This document shows positions 18,009 to 26,825 of a DNA stretch of 64,000 bases, piece after piece. The position numbers and the translations under genes were made by a program. The notes under the pieces were generated by a model. That model was not told the DNA's origin and made no database searches. It was given only the letters and a program-made list of their open reading frames with translations. The DNA is from Sphingobacterium sp. ML3W (lineage in GTDB: Bacteria; Bacteroidota; Bacteroidia; Sphingobacteriales; Sphingobacteriaceae): positions 3,410,001-3,474,000 of the forward strand of contig NZ_CP009278.1 of NCBI RefSeq assembly GCF_000747525.1. The letters are read 5' to 3'. The first letter of the stretch is position 1; the number at the start of each line of letters is the position of its first letter.

Positions 18009-18737
18009 TAATTCTTAAGACCAATTTCATTTGTTCTGGTCACTTATTCCAATTTTACGAAATATTCTGCATATTTCACATTAGTGGTAGTAGTATAGGA
18101 TGTTGAATGATATTTTTTTTAAACGATTTCAGATAAATAAAGCTATACATATAAATTATTCCAAATATGATTTTAACAGTTACCTCAAAAACATCGTAAT
18201 TCCCCTAACGATGTTCCAAGATATATATCAGATTTTCAACTAGTCTTAATTACTTATAGATTACTAATCAACATGTTATACTTTTTTATAACCTAATATT
18301 CTTCTCTAATTTTAAAATGATGTTTATACAGTATTTCATCTGTACAAAGCTGTATTTCATCTCTCTACAAATAGGTGTAACATGTAAAAACAGGAGAAAA
18401 TATCTGATTAAATGCTTAAATATTAAGGTATAAATTGTAATAAAAAAATGAAATATTACAGTATTTATAATGAAAAAAATATAAATTTTTTACCATTTAT
18501 TACTGTAAAAAATCACTAAAATATCTAATAATATATCAGTATTTAATAGACTGATAATCGATTAAATATATGCTTAATTAGCATAAAACATGATTTAAAC
18601 ATTAAAAAGAACATATAAAGGCCTAAATAAAATCGAAATAACGAACGATTATATCGATTAAAAATTAGAATAAATATCATTAAAAAAGCTATAATAAATA
18701 CACAAAAAACAACATGAAAAAATAATTTATATTTATA
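18009..18737. other. Very AT-rich gene-free stretch
   Basis: No plausible gene lies here on either strand. The segment separates the minus-strand transporter from the plus-strand aromatic operon, so it holds the transporter promoter, which I could not place. CTGTATTTCATCT is found twice close together near 18335-18365 (the first copy with a small change), and TTACAGTA/TACTGTAA form a weak inverted pair near 18457 and 18500. I see nothing else. Confidence 0.4.
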
Positions 18738-18767
18738 TTGTTTTTATCAAAAACATGCGTATATTTG
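18738..18767 (+). promoter_or_regulatory. Promoter of the aromatic operon leader (TTG-N19-TATATTTG)
   Basis: TTG at 18738-18740 and TATATTTG at 18760-18767 are 19 bp apart and match the Bacteroidota primary sigma factor consensus (TTTG or TTG, then TAnnTTTG). Transcription would start near 18774, only 15-24 bases before the leader peptide. Confidence 0.6.
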
Positions 18768-18788
18768 GAATATCAAAACGGATAAATA

Positions 18789-18839
18789 ATGACAAAGATG
18801 AATACATATTTTTTTATTTACTTTTATTTTAAAAAATAA
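18789..18839 (+). CDS. Phe/Tyr-rich leader peptide of the pheA operon
   Basis: ATG at 18789 or in-frame ATG at 18798 opens MTKMNTYFFIYFYFKK, ending at TAA 18837-18839. Seven of eight consecutive residues (YFFIYFYF) are Phe or Tyr, the end products of the operon that follows. A matching promoter lies directly upstream. A strong terminator begins 35 bases after the stop, and pheA begins 100 bases after it. This is the layout of pheL-type ribosome-mediated attenuation: scarce charged Phe- or Tyr-tRNA would stall the ribosome and prevent termination. T-rich DNA makes TTT and TAT codons common by chance, so the case rests on the full arrangement and not on the peptide alone. Confidence 0.65.
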   Translation: MTKMNTYFFIYFYFKK

Positions 18840-18874
18840 GAGCGGGAACAAATTTGTAAAAATCACACGATATT

Positions 18875-18917
18875 AAAAAGCAAAAGTTCCGGTCATCAAT
18901 CGGAACTTTTGCTTTTT
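18875..18917 (+). terminator. Attenuator terminator before pheA
   Basis: A perfect 17-bp stem (18875-18891 with 18901-18917) encloses a 9-base loop; its 3' arm ends in TTTTT. It stands in the 5' leader of pheA, 22 bases before the start codon, where a terminator makes sense only as a conditional one. GGAAC at 18845-18849 can pair with GTTCC at 18886-18890 in the left arm and would open the terminator. That antiterminator has only 5 bp and is a proposal. A ribosome at the leader stop would cover GGAAC, whereas one stalled on the early aromatic codons would not. Confidence 0.7.
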
Positions 18918-18939
18918 ATCAGAACATATAAAACAGACA

Positions 18940-19764
18940 ATGAGTTTAAAAATTGCAATACAAGGAGCAAAAGCCTCCTTTCACGAGGAAGCATCATTTA
19001 AGTATTTTGGTGAAGACATCGAAACAGTAGAATGCGATACTTTTAAGAAAACATGCGAATTATTAAAGCAGAAGAAAGTCGATTATGTCGTAATGGCTAT
19101 AGAAAACTCAATTGCAGGAAGCATATTACCGAACTACAATCTTTTAAGAGACTATAAATTTAACATTGTAGGCGAAATTGCTTTAAGTATCCATCAAAAT
19201 TTACTTGCGTTGCCTGGTGTTAAACTTGAAGATATAAAATTCATTGAGTCCCATCAAATGGCTATTCGTCAGTGTGAAGAGTTTTTACAGGAATTACCTA
19301 ATGTTAAAATATCTGAAAGCTCTGATACTGCAGCATCCGCATCAAAAGTAGCAAGTCAAAAATTAACAGACACAGCCGCTATTGCAGGTACACTAGCGGC
19401 AAAAACATATGGACTAAATATCTTAGAAGCAAAGATTGAAACAAATAAAAAGAATAGTACACGTTTCTTGATATTATCCAATGATGTGGAAGAACAAAAG
19501 AACACGAATAAAGCATCCCTGTCATTTCAAACGGGCAATTCAGTCGGTTCTTTAGCATCTATATTGCAATGTTTTGCGGAACAAAATGTCAATTTAAGCA
19601 AGATTCAATCTATTCCAGTCATCGGAAAAAGAAATGAATATGATTTTTTTGTTGACGTAGAATGGAAAAAGCAATCAGACTATGATGCGGCTATTCGTAA
19701 AGTGCTAAAACATAGCATCAACTTCAACATTATGGGTGAATATGTGAAAAACGACCGCATTTAA
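18940..19764 (+). CDS. pheA: Prephenate dehydratase
   Basis: The 274-residue monofunctional enzyme converts prephenate to phenylpyruvate, the committed step to phenylalanine. The catalytic domain (about 1-178) shows IAQGAKASFHEEA-type start, DYVVMAIENSIAGSI, HQNLLALPG, SHQMAIRQCEEFL and the TRF motif in NSTRFLIL. A regulatory ACT domain follows (about 190-270: SLSFQTGNSVGSLASIL). The usual ESRP Phe-binding motif of the ACT domain reads QSIP here, so feedback binding may differ. It is the first gene of the aromatic operon, under the leader attenuator. Confidence 0.94.
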   Translation: MSLKIAIQGAKASFHEEASFKYFGEDIETVECDTFKKTCELLKQKKVDYVVMAIENSIAGSILPNYNLLRDYKFNIVGEIALSIHQNLLALPGVKLEDIKFIESHQMAIRQCEEFLQELPNVKISESSDTAASASKVASQKLTDTAAIAGTLAAKTYGLNILEAKIETNKKNSTRFLILSNDVEEQKNTNKASLSFQTGNSVGSLASILQCFAEQNVNLSKIQSIPVIGKRNEYDFFVDVEWKKQSDYDAAIRKVLKHSINFNIMGEYVKNDRI

Positions 19765-19807
19765 GTAGTAATAAATCAAAGTTTAAAATAAAAACTCAAA
19801 ATAAAAC

Positions 19808-20911
19808 ATGAAAAATACATTGGATATCGTCCCTTTAAAATCTTGGTTAGATACAGGAGACAAACCTTTAATTATTGCAGGACCTTGTAGTGCTGAAACA
19901 GAAGATCAAGTACTTTCTACAGCACATTTATTAGCAAATACGGGTAAGGTAAATGTTTTACGTGCTGGTATATGGAAGCCTCGTACTCGTCCAGGAGAAT
20001 TTGAAGGTATTGGTTCTATTGGCTTAGAATGGTTAAAAAGAGCAAAAGCTGAAACGGGTTTATTAATTGCAACAGAAGTTGCAACTGCGAAACATGTTGA
20101 AGAAGCATTAGCTGCTGGAGTAGATATATTATGGATAGGTGCTCGTTCAACTGCAAACCCATTCACAGTACAAGAAATAGCTGATGCATTAGTTGGAGTA
20201 GATATCCCCGTTTTTGTTAAAAATCCGGTAAACCCCGATTTATCATTATGGTTCGGTGCATTAGAACGCATAAATCGTGCTGGGATCAAAAAGTTAGGTG
20301 CTATACATAGAGGTTTCTCTTCTTACGAGAAATCGGCTTTCCGTAACGAGCCTATGTGGGACCTTGCTATCCAATTGAAGTCTTTATGCCCAGAGTTACC
20401 GATCATCAATGACCCAAGTCATATCTGTGGTAATCGTGAATTGTTACCATACATTTCTCAAAAAGCAATGGACATGGACTTGCAAGGTTTAATTATTGAA
20501 TCACATATTGACCCTTCAGTAGCTTGGACAGATGCAAAACAACAGGTTACTCCTGCTGCACTATCTGATCTAATCGACAACCTGAACTTGCGTAAAGCAG
20601 ATTCAGACAACCCTGCATTTGAAGATAAATTAGCTGAATTACGTAGCAATATTGATAAATTAGATGATTTAATTATTCAAAAAATTGGTGAACGTATGAA
20701 AATTGCTGAGAAAATTGGCGAATATAAACGTGATAACAATGTGACAATCTTGCAGATGAACCGTTGGGATGAAATCATTCAAAAACGTACTCAACTTGCT
20801 GAAGCTCTAACTTTGAGTAATGATTTTGCTGTGAAATTTTTAGAATTAATTCACAATGAATCTATTCGTAAGCAAAATACGATCATGAATCAACCTACGG
20901 CGGAGGCATAA
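19808..20911 (+). CDS. Bifunctional DAHP synthase / type II chorismate mutase
   Basis: The 367-residue protein joins two enzymes. Residues 1-260 are a class I-beta, KDO8P-synthase-like DAHP synthase: IAGPCSAETEDQVL, RAGIWKPRTRPGEFEG, WIGARSTANPF, FVKNPVNPD, GAIHRGFSSYEK and INDPSHICG. Residues 275-355 are an AroQ-type chorismate mutase: LAELRSNIDKLDDLIIQKIGER (partial), MKIAEKIGEYKRDNN. It therefore catalyses the first step of the shikimate pathway and the branch to prephenate; the fusion is typical of Bacteroidota. The stop overlaps the aroA start (TAATG). Confidence 0.95.
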   Translation: MKNTLDIVPLKSWLDTGDKPLIIAGPCSAETEDQVLSTAHLLANTGKVNVLRAGIWKPRTRPGEFEGIGSIGLEWLKRAKAETGLLIATEVATAKHVEEALAAGVDILWIGARSTANPFTVQEIADALVGVDIPVFVKNPVNPDLSLWFGALERINRAGIKKLGAIHRGFSSYEKSAFRNEPMWDLAIQLKSLCPELPIINDPSHICGNRELLPYISQKAMDMDLQGLIIESHIDPSVAWTDAKQQVTPAALSDLIDNLNLRKADSDNPAFEDKLAELRSNIDKLDDLIIQKIGERMKIAEKIGEYKRDNNVTILQMNRWDEIIQKRTQLAEALTLSNDFAVKFLELIHNESIRKQNTIMNQPTAEA

Positions 20912-22158
20912 TGAATCAACAGGTGATTACACTTACTCACCCATCAAAAATCATAAATGGTACGGTTCAGCTTACTGGTTCAAAATCAGAAAGCAACCGT
21001 GCCCTTATTATTCAAGCGCTGGGAAAAGAGAAAGTACAAATAAAAAATCTTTCGCAAGCTTTTGATACGGTTACCCTAAAAGAAGCCCTTCAATTGGCCG
21101 CAAATCCACAATCGGAAATAAATAAAATCGATATTGGACCAGCAGGAACGGCGATGCGCTTTTTAACAGCCTATCTAAACTTAATTAAAGGTAACTTCAT
21201 CCTAACAGGATCTGAACGTATGCAACAAAGACCTATCGGTATTTTAGTTGATGCTTTAAAGACCATTGGTGCCGATATTCATTATGAATCAAAATCGGGC
21301 TTTCCTCCTCTTAAAATCGAGGGCGGTATGATACAGGGAAAAGATAAGATATCCATTAAAGGAAACATCAGTAGTCAATATATTTCTGCATTATTGCTTA
21401 TCGCGGCGACGTTGAAAAAGGGTTTAACCCTTGAGATTGAAGGAGAATTAACTTCAAGACCATATGTTACAATGACTTTGAATATGTTGAGGGAAGTTGG
21501 CGTTCAATATGAATGGGTCAACAATACGATTCATATCTCTCATCAAGAAATACAAGAAGCGACGATTTATGTGGAACCTGACTGGAGTGCGGCATCTTAT
21601 TGGTATGCTATTGTAGCACTTTCAAACTCGGGTTCTATCGTACTCCCAGGATTAAGAAAAAACAGTCTACAGGGTGATATTGCCATTGTAGAAATCATGA
21701 GCCATTTTGGTGTTGCATCCTCTTTCGAAGAAGATGGTTTACATTTGACTAAAATAAGTGAACCTTCTGGCAAAACATTTTTCGATATGAAAGAATGTCC
21801 AGATTTAGCCCAAACGATAGTCGTTGTAGCAGCAGCTTTAAGACGAGATATATCCTTAACAGGGCTAGAAACTTTAAAAATTAAAGAAACTGATCGAATT
21901 GCAGCATTAAAAACTGAGATTGGCAAATTTGGCGCAAAATTGGTGGAGGATGGAACAACTTATCATATCAAGACAGATGAAGTTTTCGAACCGACCACTA
22001 TTTCTTTTGCCACGTATGAAGATCATAGGATGGCAATGGCATTTGCTCCTCTTGCGTTGGTTTTCAAAAATATTAACATTGAAGAGCCGCATGTTGTCGA
22101 AAAGTCTTATCCAGATTTTTGGAAACATTTAGCTGATCAAAACTTTATTATTACTTAG
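20911..22158 (+). CDS. aroA: 3-phosphoshikimate 1-carboxyvinyltransferase (EPSP synthase)
   Basis: The 415-residue protein has the paired inverse-alpha/beta-barrel EPSP synthase layout. Visible motifs are GTVQLTGSKSESNRALI for the phosphate/glyphosate region, GPAGTAMRFLTAYL, SERMQQRPI, the KETDRIAALKTEIGKFGA active-site segment near residue 325, and EDHRMAMAFAPLAL near 370. It transfers the enolpyruvyl group of PEP to shikimate 3-phosphate. The start codon shares a base with the stop of the upstream gene, which indicates coupled translation. Confidence 0.96.
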   Translation: MNQQVITLTHPSKIINGTVQLTGSKSESNRALIIQALGKEKVQIKNLSQAFDTVTLKEALQLAANPQSEINKIDIGPAGTAMRFLTAYLNLIKGNFILTGSERMQQRPIGILVDALKTIGADIHYESKSGFPPLKIEGGMIQGKDKISIKGNISSQYISALLLIAATLKKGLTLEIEGELTSRPYVTMTLNMLREVGVQYEWVNNTIHISHQEIQEATIYVEPDWSAASYWYAIVALSNSGSIVLPGLRKNSLQGDIAIVEIMSHFGVASSFEEDGLHLTKISEPSGKTFFDMKECPDLAQTIVVVAAALRRDISLTGLETLKIKETDRIAALKTEIGKFGAKLVEDGTTYHIKTDEVFEPTTISFATYEDHRMAMAFAPLALVFKNINIEEPHVVEKSYPDFWKHLADQNFIIT

Positions 22159-22166
22159 TAATAAAC

Positions 22167-22197
22167 ACCGCAATAATACTCCTATTATTGCGGTTTT
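22167..22197 (+). terminator. Intrinsic terminator between aroA and aroC
   Basis: A perfect 12-bp stem (22167-22178 with 22183-22194) has the loop CTCC and ends in TTTT. It lies inside the operon, so either it is leaky or aroC has its own promoter. Confidence 0.7.
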
Positions 22198-22226
22198 ACC
22201 TATATTTATAGAAATTATATTAAATC

Positions 22227-23330
22227 ATGGCAGGAAATTCATTTGGCGATTTATTTAGAATTAGCACTTTTGGGGAATCTCACGGAAAAGCGATTGGTGT
22301 TATTTTAGATGGTTGTCCTCCAAATATAGCTATTGATGAGGATTTTATCCAATCAGAATTGGACAAACGCAAGCCTGGTCAATCAAAAATAACCACACAA
22401 CGGAAAGAAAGTGATACTGCTCAAATTCTTTCTGGTGTGTTTGAAGGTAAATCAACGGGCACACCTATTGCGATACTGATTCCTAACGAAGATCAACGCT
22501 CTAAAGACTATTCACATATAAAAGATATCTTTAGACCTTCCCATGCAGATTACACATACCATATGAAGTATGGTCATCGTGATTATCGCGGTGGTGGTCG
22601 CTCTTCAGCACGAGAAACGGCTGCGCGGGTAGCGGCAGGAGCTATAGCTAAATTATTTTTAAAACAAAATGGCATAGAGATTTTTGCACACGTTTCTGGT
22701 GTTGGTAAACTTGAATCACCAAATCTGGATACCAAAGACTTATCTGCATTATTAGATTTACGAGAATCTAATATAGCAAGGTGTGCTGACCCCGCAACAG
22801 CTAATGAAATGGTTGCTTTCATTGATTCTGTTCGCAAATCTGGAGACACGGTTGGCGGACGCATTTCCACAATAATTAGAAATGTACCTATTGGTTTAGG
22901 TGAACCAGTCTTCGATAAACTTCATGCAGATTTGGCTAAAGCGATGATGAGCATCAATGCTGTACATGGTTTTGAATATGGTTCTGGTTTTGCAGGATCC
23001 GAATTATTAGGCTCAGAACACAATGACCTTTTTATATCGGAGGATAATGATATTCACCGTACAAAAACTCATACTAATTTCTCAGGAGGAATACAAGGAG
23101 GAATTTCAAATGGAATGGACATCACCTTTAAAACAGCTTTTAAGCCTGTTGCTACCATTATGAGAGATCAACAAACTATTGACGCTAATGGCAACGAAGC
23201 AATAGTCCAAGGAAAAGGTAGGCATGATCCTTGTGTCGTTTCACGCGCCGTTATTATTGTTGAGGCAATGGCTGCATTAGTAATTGCTGATCATTTATTA
23301 AAACAATCTAGTTACAAAAATGTCAGATAA
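22227..23330 (+). CDS. aroC: Chorismate synthase
   Basis: The 367-residue enzyme carries the family signatures: [20 protein letters not shown] at the start, the second signature [20 protein letters not shown] near residue 115, and the third [17 protein letters not shown] near 330. It makes chorismate from EPSP with reduced flavin. It ends 11 bp inside the next gene, the ROK kinase, which is thus translated from the same message. Confidence 0.97.
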   Translation: MAGNSFGDLFRISTFGESHGKAIGVILDGCPPNIAIDEDFIQSELDKRKPGQSKITTQRKESDTAQILSGVFEGKSTGTPIAILIPNEDQRSKDYSHIKDIFRPSHADYTYHMKYGHRDYRGGGRSSARETAARVAAGAIAKLFLKQNGIEIFAHVSGVGKLESPNLDTKDLSALLDLRESNIARCADPATANEMVAFIDSVRKSGDTVGGRISTIIRNVPIGLGEPVFDKLHADLAKAMMSINAVHGFEYGSGFAGSELLGSEHNDLFISEDNDIHRTKTHTNFSGGIQGGISNGMDITFKTAFKPVATIMRDQQTIDANGNEAIVQGKGRHDPCVVSRAVIIVEAMAALVIADHLLKQSSYKNVR

Positions 23331-24180
23331 AAGTGAATTCATTTTAGGTGTAGATATTGGTGGTACACATATTAGTGCTGCATTAGTTAATAAATCGACT
23401 TGGAAAATTGTTTCTAATAACGTGGTGAGAAACCACGTTTTTTCGCAAGAAAGTGCTAAATCGATTTTTCTATCTTGGGCAGACACAATCAATAACTGTA
23501 TAAAAGCTACAGCTCTTCCTATAAATTATATCGGCATTGCAATGCCTGGTCCCTTCGATTATGAAAATGGTATTTCACTCATTTCAGGTCAAAGCAAATA
23601 TGATGCATTATATCAGATGAACGTGAAAACCCCATTGGCAGTTCTAATCGGTATTCCCGAAAAAAATATTCATTTCATTAACGATGCGGCAGCTTTTCTA
23701 CAAGGTGAAGTCTTTGCTCAAAAACTAAATACACATGAAAGGGTATTAGGAATAACATTGGGGACAGGATTAGGTTCTGCAGTCTGGAACAAAGGAGATA
23801 AGTCGTTTGATGCTAATCTATGGGATACCCCGTATGAAAATTCGATCTTTGAAGAATACCTTGTAACGAGATGGTTTATAAGGCGCTTTAAGGAGCTCAC
23901 TGAGCTAGAAGTTTCAGGACTTAAGCAAATCATCAATGAACACACAAATAATCCAGCATTTAGCATTATTTGTAAAGAATACGCATCGCACCTTGTTGAT
24001 TTCTTGCGTTTTTTTAGTGAAAAATATAATTGTACGAATTTTATAATAGGAGGAAATATTGCGAAAGCACTACCAATACTCTTAAAAGACAAACAAGATC
24101 AGCTAAACTCCTTTACAATAAAAACAGCAACTTTAGGTGAAGAAGCTGCTATTATTGGTGCGGCAGCACAGTTCTCTTAG
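23320..24180 (+). CDS. ROK-family sugar kinase-like protein
   Basis: The 286-residue protein has the ASKHA phosphate-1 loop [15 protein letters not shown] at its start, a sugar-binding segment [16 protein letters not shown] (about 75-90), [11 protein letters not shown] with the catalytic Asp near 110, and GTGLGSAVW. The ROK zinc motif (CxCGxxGCxE) is absent, which sets it apart from regulated glucokinases and repressors. There is no N-terminal HTH. A hexose kinase role is likely, but the sugar is unknown. It overlaps aroC by 11 bp, an odd partner for aromatic synthesis. Confidence 0.8.
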   Translation: MSDKSEFILGVDIGGTHISAALVNKSTWKIVSNNVVRNHVFSQESAKSIFLSWADTINNCIKATALPINYIGIAMPGPFDYENGISLISGQSKYDALYQMNVKTPLAVLIGIPEKNIHFINDAAAFLQGEVFAQKLNTHERVLGITLGTGLGSAVWNKGDKSFDANLWDTPYENSIFEEYLVTRWFIRRFKELTELEVSGLKQIINEHTNNPAFSIICKEYASHLVDFLRFFSEKYNCTNFIIGGNIAKALPILLKDKQDQLNSFTIKTATLGEEAAIIGAAAQFS

Positions 24181-24183
24181 ATT

Positions 24184-24220
24184 AAATATCCCTCACTGAC
24201 TAAAATAGTGGGGGATATTT
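24184..24220. terminator. Shared convergent terminator
   Basis: AAATATCCCTCACT pairs with AGTGGGGGATATTT (one G-U pair) over a 9-base loop. It lies between the plus-strand ROK gene and the minus-strand E1 gene, and the E1 stop codon is in the loop. Confidence 0.7.
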
Positions 24221-26614
24221 ATCTGGATTACTTTCATTCATCATTTCAAATACAACTTCTACTATATCATCACTGGAAGGCTTCGTGAAATAATCGCCAT
24301 CTGATCCATATGGAGGTCTATGTGCTTTTGCACTTAAAGTACGGGGTTGACTGTCCAATAGATAATAACCATTCTGTTCTTCTAGGATCTGTTGCAATAT
24401 AAATGCTGAGGCTCCCCCTGGTACATCCTCATCTACAACCAATAATTTGTTTGTCTTTTTTAATGATTCTGCACTCAAATGTGCCTTATCAAAAGGTTGT
24501 AAGGTTTGAGCATCAATAATCTCTATATTTACACCTAATCTATCCAATTCCATGGCAGCTTCTTCCACTACACGCAAAGTAGAACCATATGAAACGACCG
24601 TAATATCAGTACCAGTTCTGACACACTCTGCATATCCTATTGGAATTGTAAAATCTCCTATATTATCTGGCAAGCGTTCCTTTAGTCGATAACCGTTTAA
24701 ACATTCAATAACAAGAGCTGGCTCATCCGATCTAAATAATGTATTATACATACCCGCAGCTTGAGTCATATTGCGTGGTACACAAACATGTAAACCTCTC
24801 AATGTTCCTAAAATCATAGACATAGGAGATCCTGAATGCCAGATTCCTTCTAGACGATGGCCTCGTGTGCGAATGATTACAGGAGCTTTCTGCCCTCCAA
24901 AAGTCCGATAACTCAAACTCGCTAAATCATCACTAGCAACAGTAATACCATAGAGTAGATAATCTAAATACTGGATTTCAGCAATAGGTTTGAGGCCTCT
25001 AATTGCCAAACCAATTCCCTTCCCAATAATAGAATTTTCTCTAATTCCAGTATCAAATACACGCAACTCTCCAAATTTTTCTTGCAAACCTGCAAAACCT
25101 TGATTAACGTCCCCGATTTTACCTACATCTTCTCCGAATGCCAATAATCGCTCATCTCTATGAAAATTCTCTTCAAAACAAAGGTTAAGTATCTCTCTTC
25201 CATCAATAATTTTAGCATCTGAAGAATATCGTGGTTCAATTACTTCTACATGATCCGGACCATTTAACCCTGATGTAAATAACTTCGAATTATATCTTTC
25301 AGAATTTACGCCTTGCTGTTGTTTATACCATGCTAAAAGAGCTGATTTACCCGCAATTTCTTTTCCTTTCAATTCGCGAATAACTTTACGTACAGTACTA
25401 TATACTTCCTTTAATGAAGGTTCTGTTAAGGACTGTAATTGTTTCAAAGGTAACTCGACTAGTTCATCATCAATCTGACTCAATAAATCTATTGCTTGAG
25501 AGGCATCAATCGCTAATGCTTTGTTATAATCAGTCCAAGCACGTCTCTGTTCCTTTTTCACAAAGTCCTTTGCTTCCTCATTAATTGCATTTATTTGCTC
25601 GGTCGTAGCAATAGCAGAATCAATAAGCCACTTCTCCATCTTTACAATGCAATCGTGCTCTAATTCCCACTCCAATCGTTCTTTCGATTTATACCGTTCG
25701 TGAGAGCCCGAAGAAGAGTGCCCCTGAGGCTGTGTCAATTCAATCACGTGTACAATACAAGGAGTATGATTTTCTCTTGCATACTTTGCTGCACGTTCAT
25801 AGGTTTGACAAAGACCTGGATAGTCCCAGCCCTTTACTTTAAATATTTCAAAACCGTTGCTACCTTCTTCTTTCTGAAATCCTTTTAGAATTTCAGAAAC
25901 ATCACCCTTTGTCGTTTGCACCTCATTAGGAACTGAAATGCCATAACCATCATCCCAGATAGAAATAACAACTGGAATTTGTTTTACACCAGCAGCATTA
26001 ACTACCTCAAAAAATACCCCCTCAGAGGTGGAAGCATTACCAACTGAACAAAAAACCACCTCATTACCTTCATCCGAAAAGTACTTTAGATAAGATAAAT
26101 TTGGATTTTCTCTATATAATTTAGATGCCAAACCGAGACCCAAAATACGAGCCATTTGTCCACCTGTTGTTGAAATATCAGAAAAAGTATTTTTTTGCTT
26201 AGTTTGGTCTATCCAATTTCCATCTTTATCTATTACGCGAACTGAAAAATGACAATTCATTTGACGACCAGCAGATGAGGGATCATGCTCAACATCTGGA
26301 TGAGCATACAATTGAGAGAAAAAATGATAAACAGTACTTAGACCACTTGCAAAAGCTAATGTCTGATCTCTGTAATATCCAGAACGCCAATCACCCTTTT
26401 GAAAAACTTTAGATACAGCAATTTGTGCCAATTCTTTCCCATCTCCAAAAATCCCAAATTTTGCTTTCCCTGTCAAGACTTCCTTACGTCCCAATAGACT
26501 AACATACCTGCTCTCTACTGCAACCTTATAATCTTCAACAATAATTTTTCTAAAGTCATCAAAACTTAATTTCGAACTTAAATCACTGCCTTGGTCTAAT
26601 GTGGTTTCCAACAT
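24200..26614 (-). CDS. Fused alpha/beta E1 of branched-chain 2-oxoacid dehydrogenase
   Basis: The 804-residue protein is a fusion. Residues 20-330 are a thiamine-diphosphate E1 alpha domain (GRQMNCHF, TTGGQMARILGLGLASKL, the TPP motif read as GNASTSEGVFFEVVNAAGV, and HERYKSKERLEWE with the regulatory-loop type sequence). Residues 460-790 are an E1 beta domain (FGEDVGKIGDVNQGF, DTGIRENSIIGKGIGLA, DEDVPGGASAFI). The family feeds branched-chain keto acids into acyl-CoA synthesis, important for the iso-fatty acids typical of Bacteroidota. The TPP motif starts GN instead of GD, as I recall for related fused enzymes. E2 and E3 are not in the window. Confidence 0.9.
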   Translation of the reverse strand: MLETTLDQGSDLSSKLSFDDFRKIIVEDYKVAVESRYVSLLGRKEVLTGKAKFGIFGDGKELAQIAVSKVFQKGDWRSGYYRDQTLAFASGLSTVYHFFSQLYAHPDVEHDPSSAGRQMNCHFSVRVIDKDGNWIDQTKQKNTFSDISTTGGQMARILGLGLASKLYRENPNLSYLKYFSDEGNEVVFCSVGNASTSEGVFFEVVNAAGVKQIPVVISIWDDGYGISVPNEVQTTKGDVSEILKGFQKEEGSNGFEIFKVKGWDYPGLCQTYERAAKYARENHTPCIVHVIELTQPQGHSSSGSHERYKSKERLEWELEHDCIVKMEKWLIDSAIATTEQINAINEEAKDFVKKEQRRAWTDYNKALAIDASQAIDLLSQIDDELVELPLKQLQSLTEPSLKEVYSTVRKVIRELKGKEIAGKSALLAWYKQQQGVNSERYNSKLFTSGLNGPDHVEVIEPRYSSDAKIIDGREILNLCFEENFHRDERLLAFGEDVGKIGDVNQGFAGLQEKFGELRVFDTGIRENSIIGKGIGLAIRGLKPIAEIQYLDYLLYGITVASDDLASLSYRTFGGQKAPVIIRTRGHRLEGIWHSGSPMSMILGTLRGLHVCVPRNMTQAAGMYNTLFRSDEPALVIECLNGYRLKERLPDNIGDFTIPIGYAECVRTGTDITVVSYGSTLRVVEEAAMELDRLGVNIEIIDAQTLQPFDKAHLSAESLKKTNKLLVVDEDVPGGASAFILQQILEEQNGYYLLDSQPRTLSAKAHRPPYGSDGDYFTKPSSDDIVEVVFEMMNESNPDKYPPLF

Positions 26615-26796
26615 ATTATATTTCAGTTTCCAACAAATTTAATAAAAATAATATTCTAAAATAATCATTATTAGCATTAATAAAAAATTGTAGATATCTA
26701 TTTAAACAATATAAATATTTGTTTGAGGGAATTAGCATCTACAATTCCCTTATAGCTACTCTACTAAAGAGTCTTACCAATTTAATCGCTAATCCT

Positions 26797-26804
26797 TATC
26801 TTTG
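26797..26804 (+). promoter_or_regulatory. Candidate helicase promoter, -7 box TATCTTTG
   Basis: TATCTTTG matches TAnnTTTG and lies 21 bp before the helicase start codon. The -33 position reads TTAC or CTTA, so only the -7 element is good. Confidence 0.35.
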
Positions 26805-26825
26805 ATAAAATAAATAAATAAAAAA

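Noticed and set aside
18009..18737. Possible degraded gene or replication-type AT-rich region
   Set aside because: No frame remnants, DnaA-box cluster or repeated iterons were found by eye; only weak short repeats.
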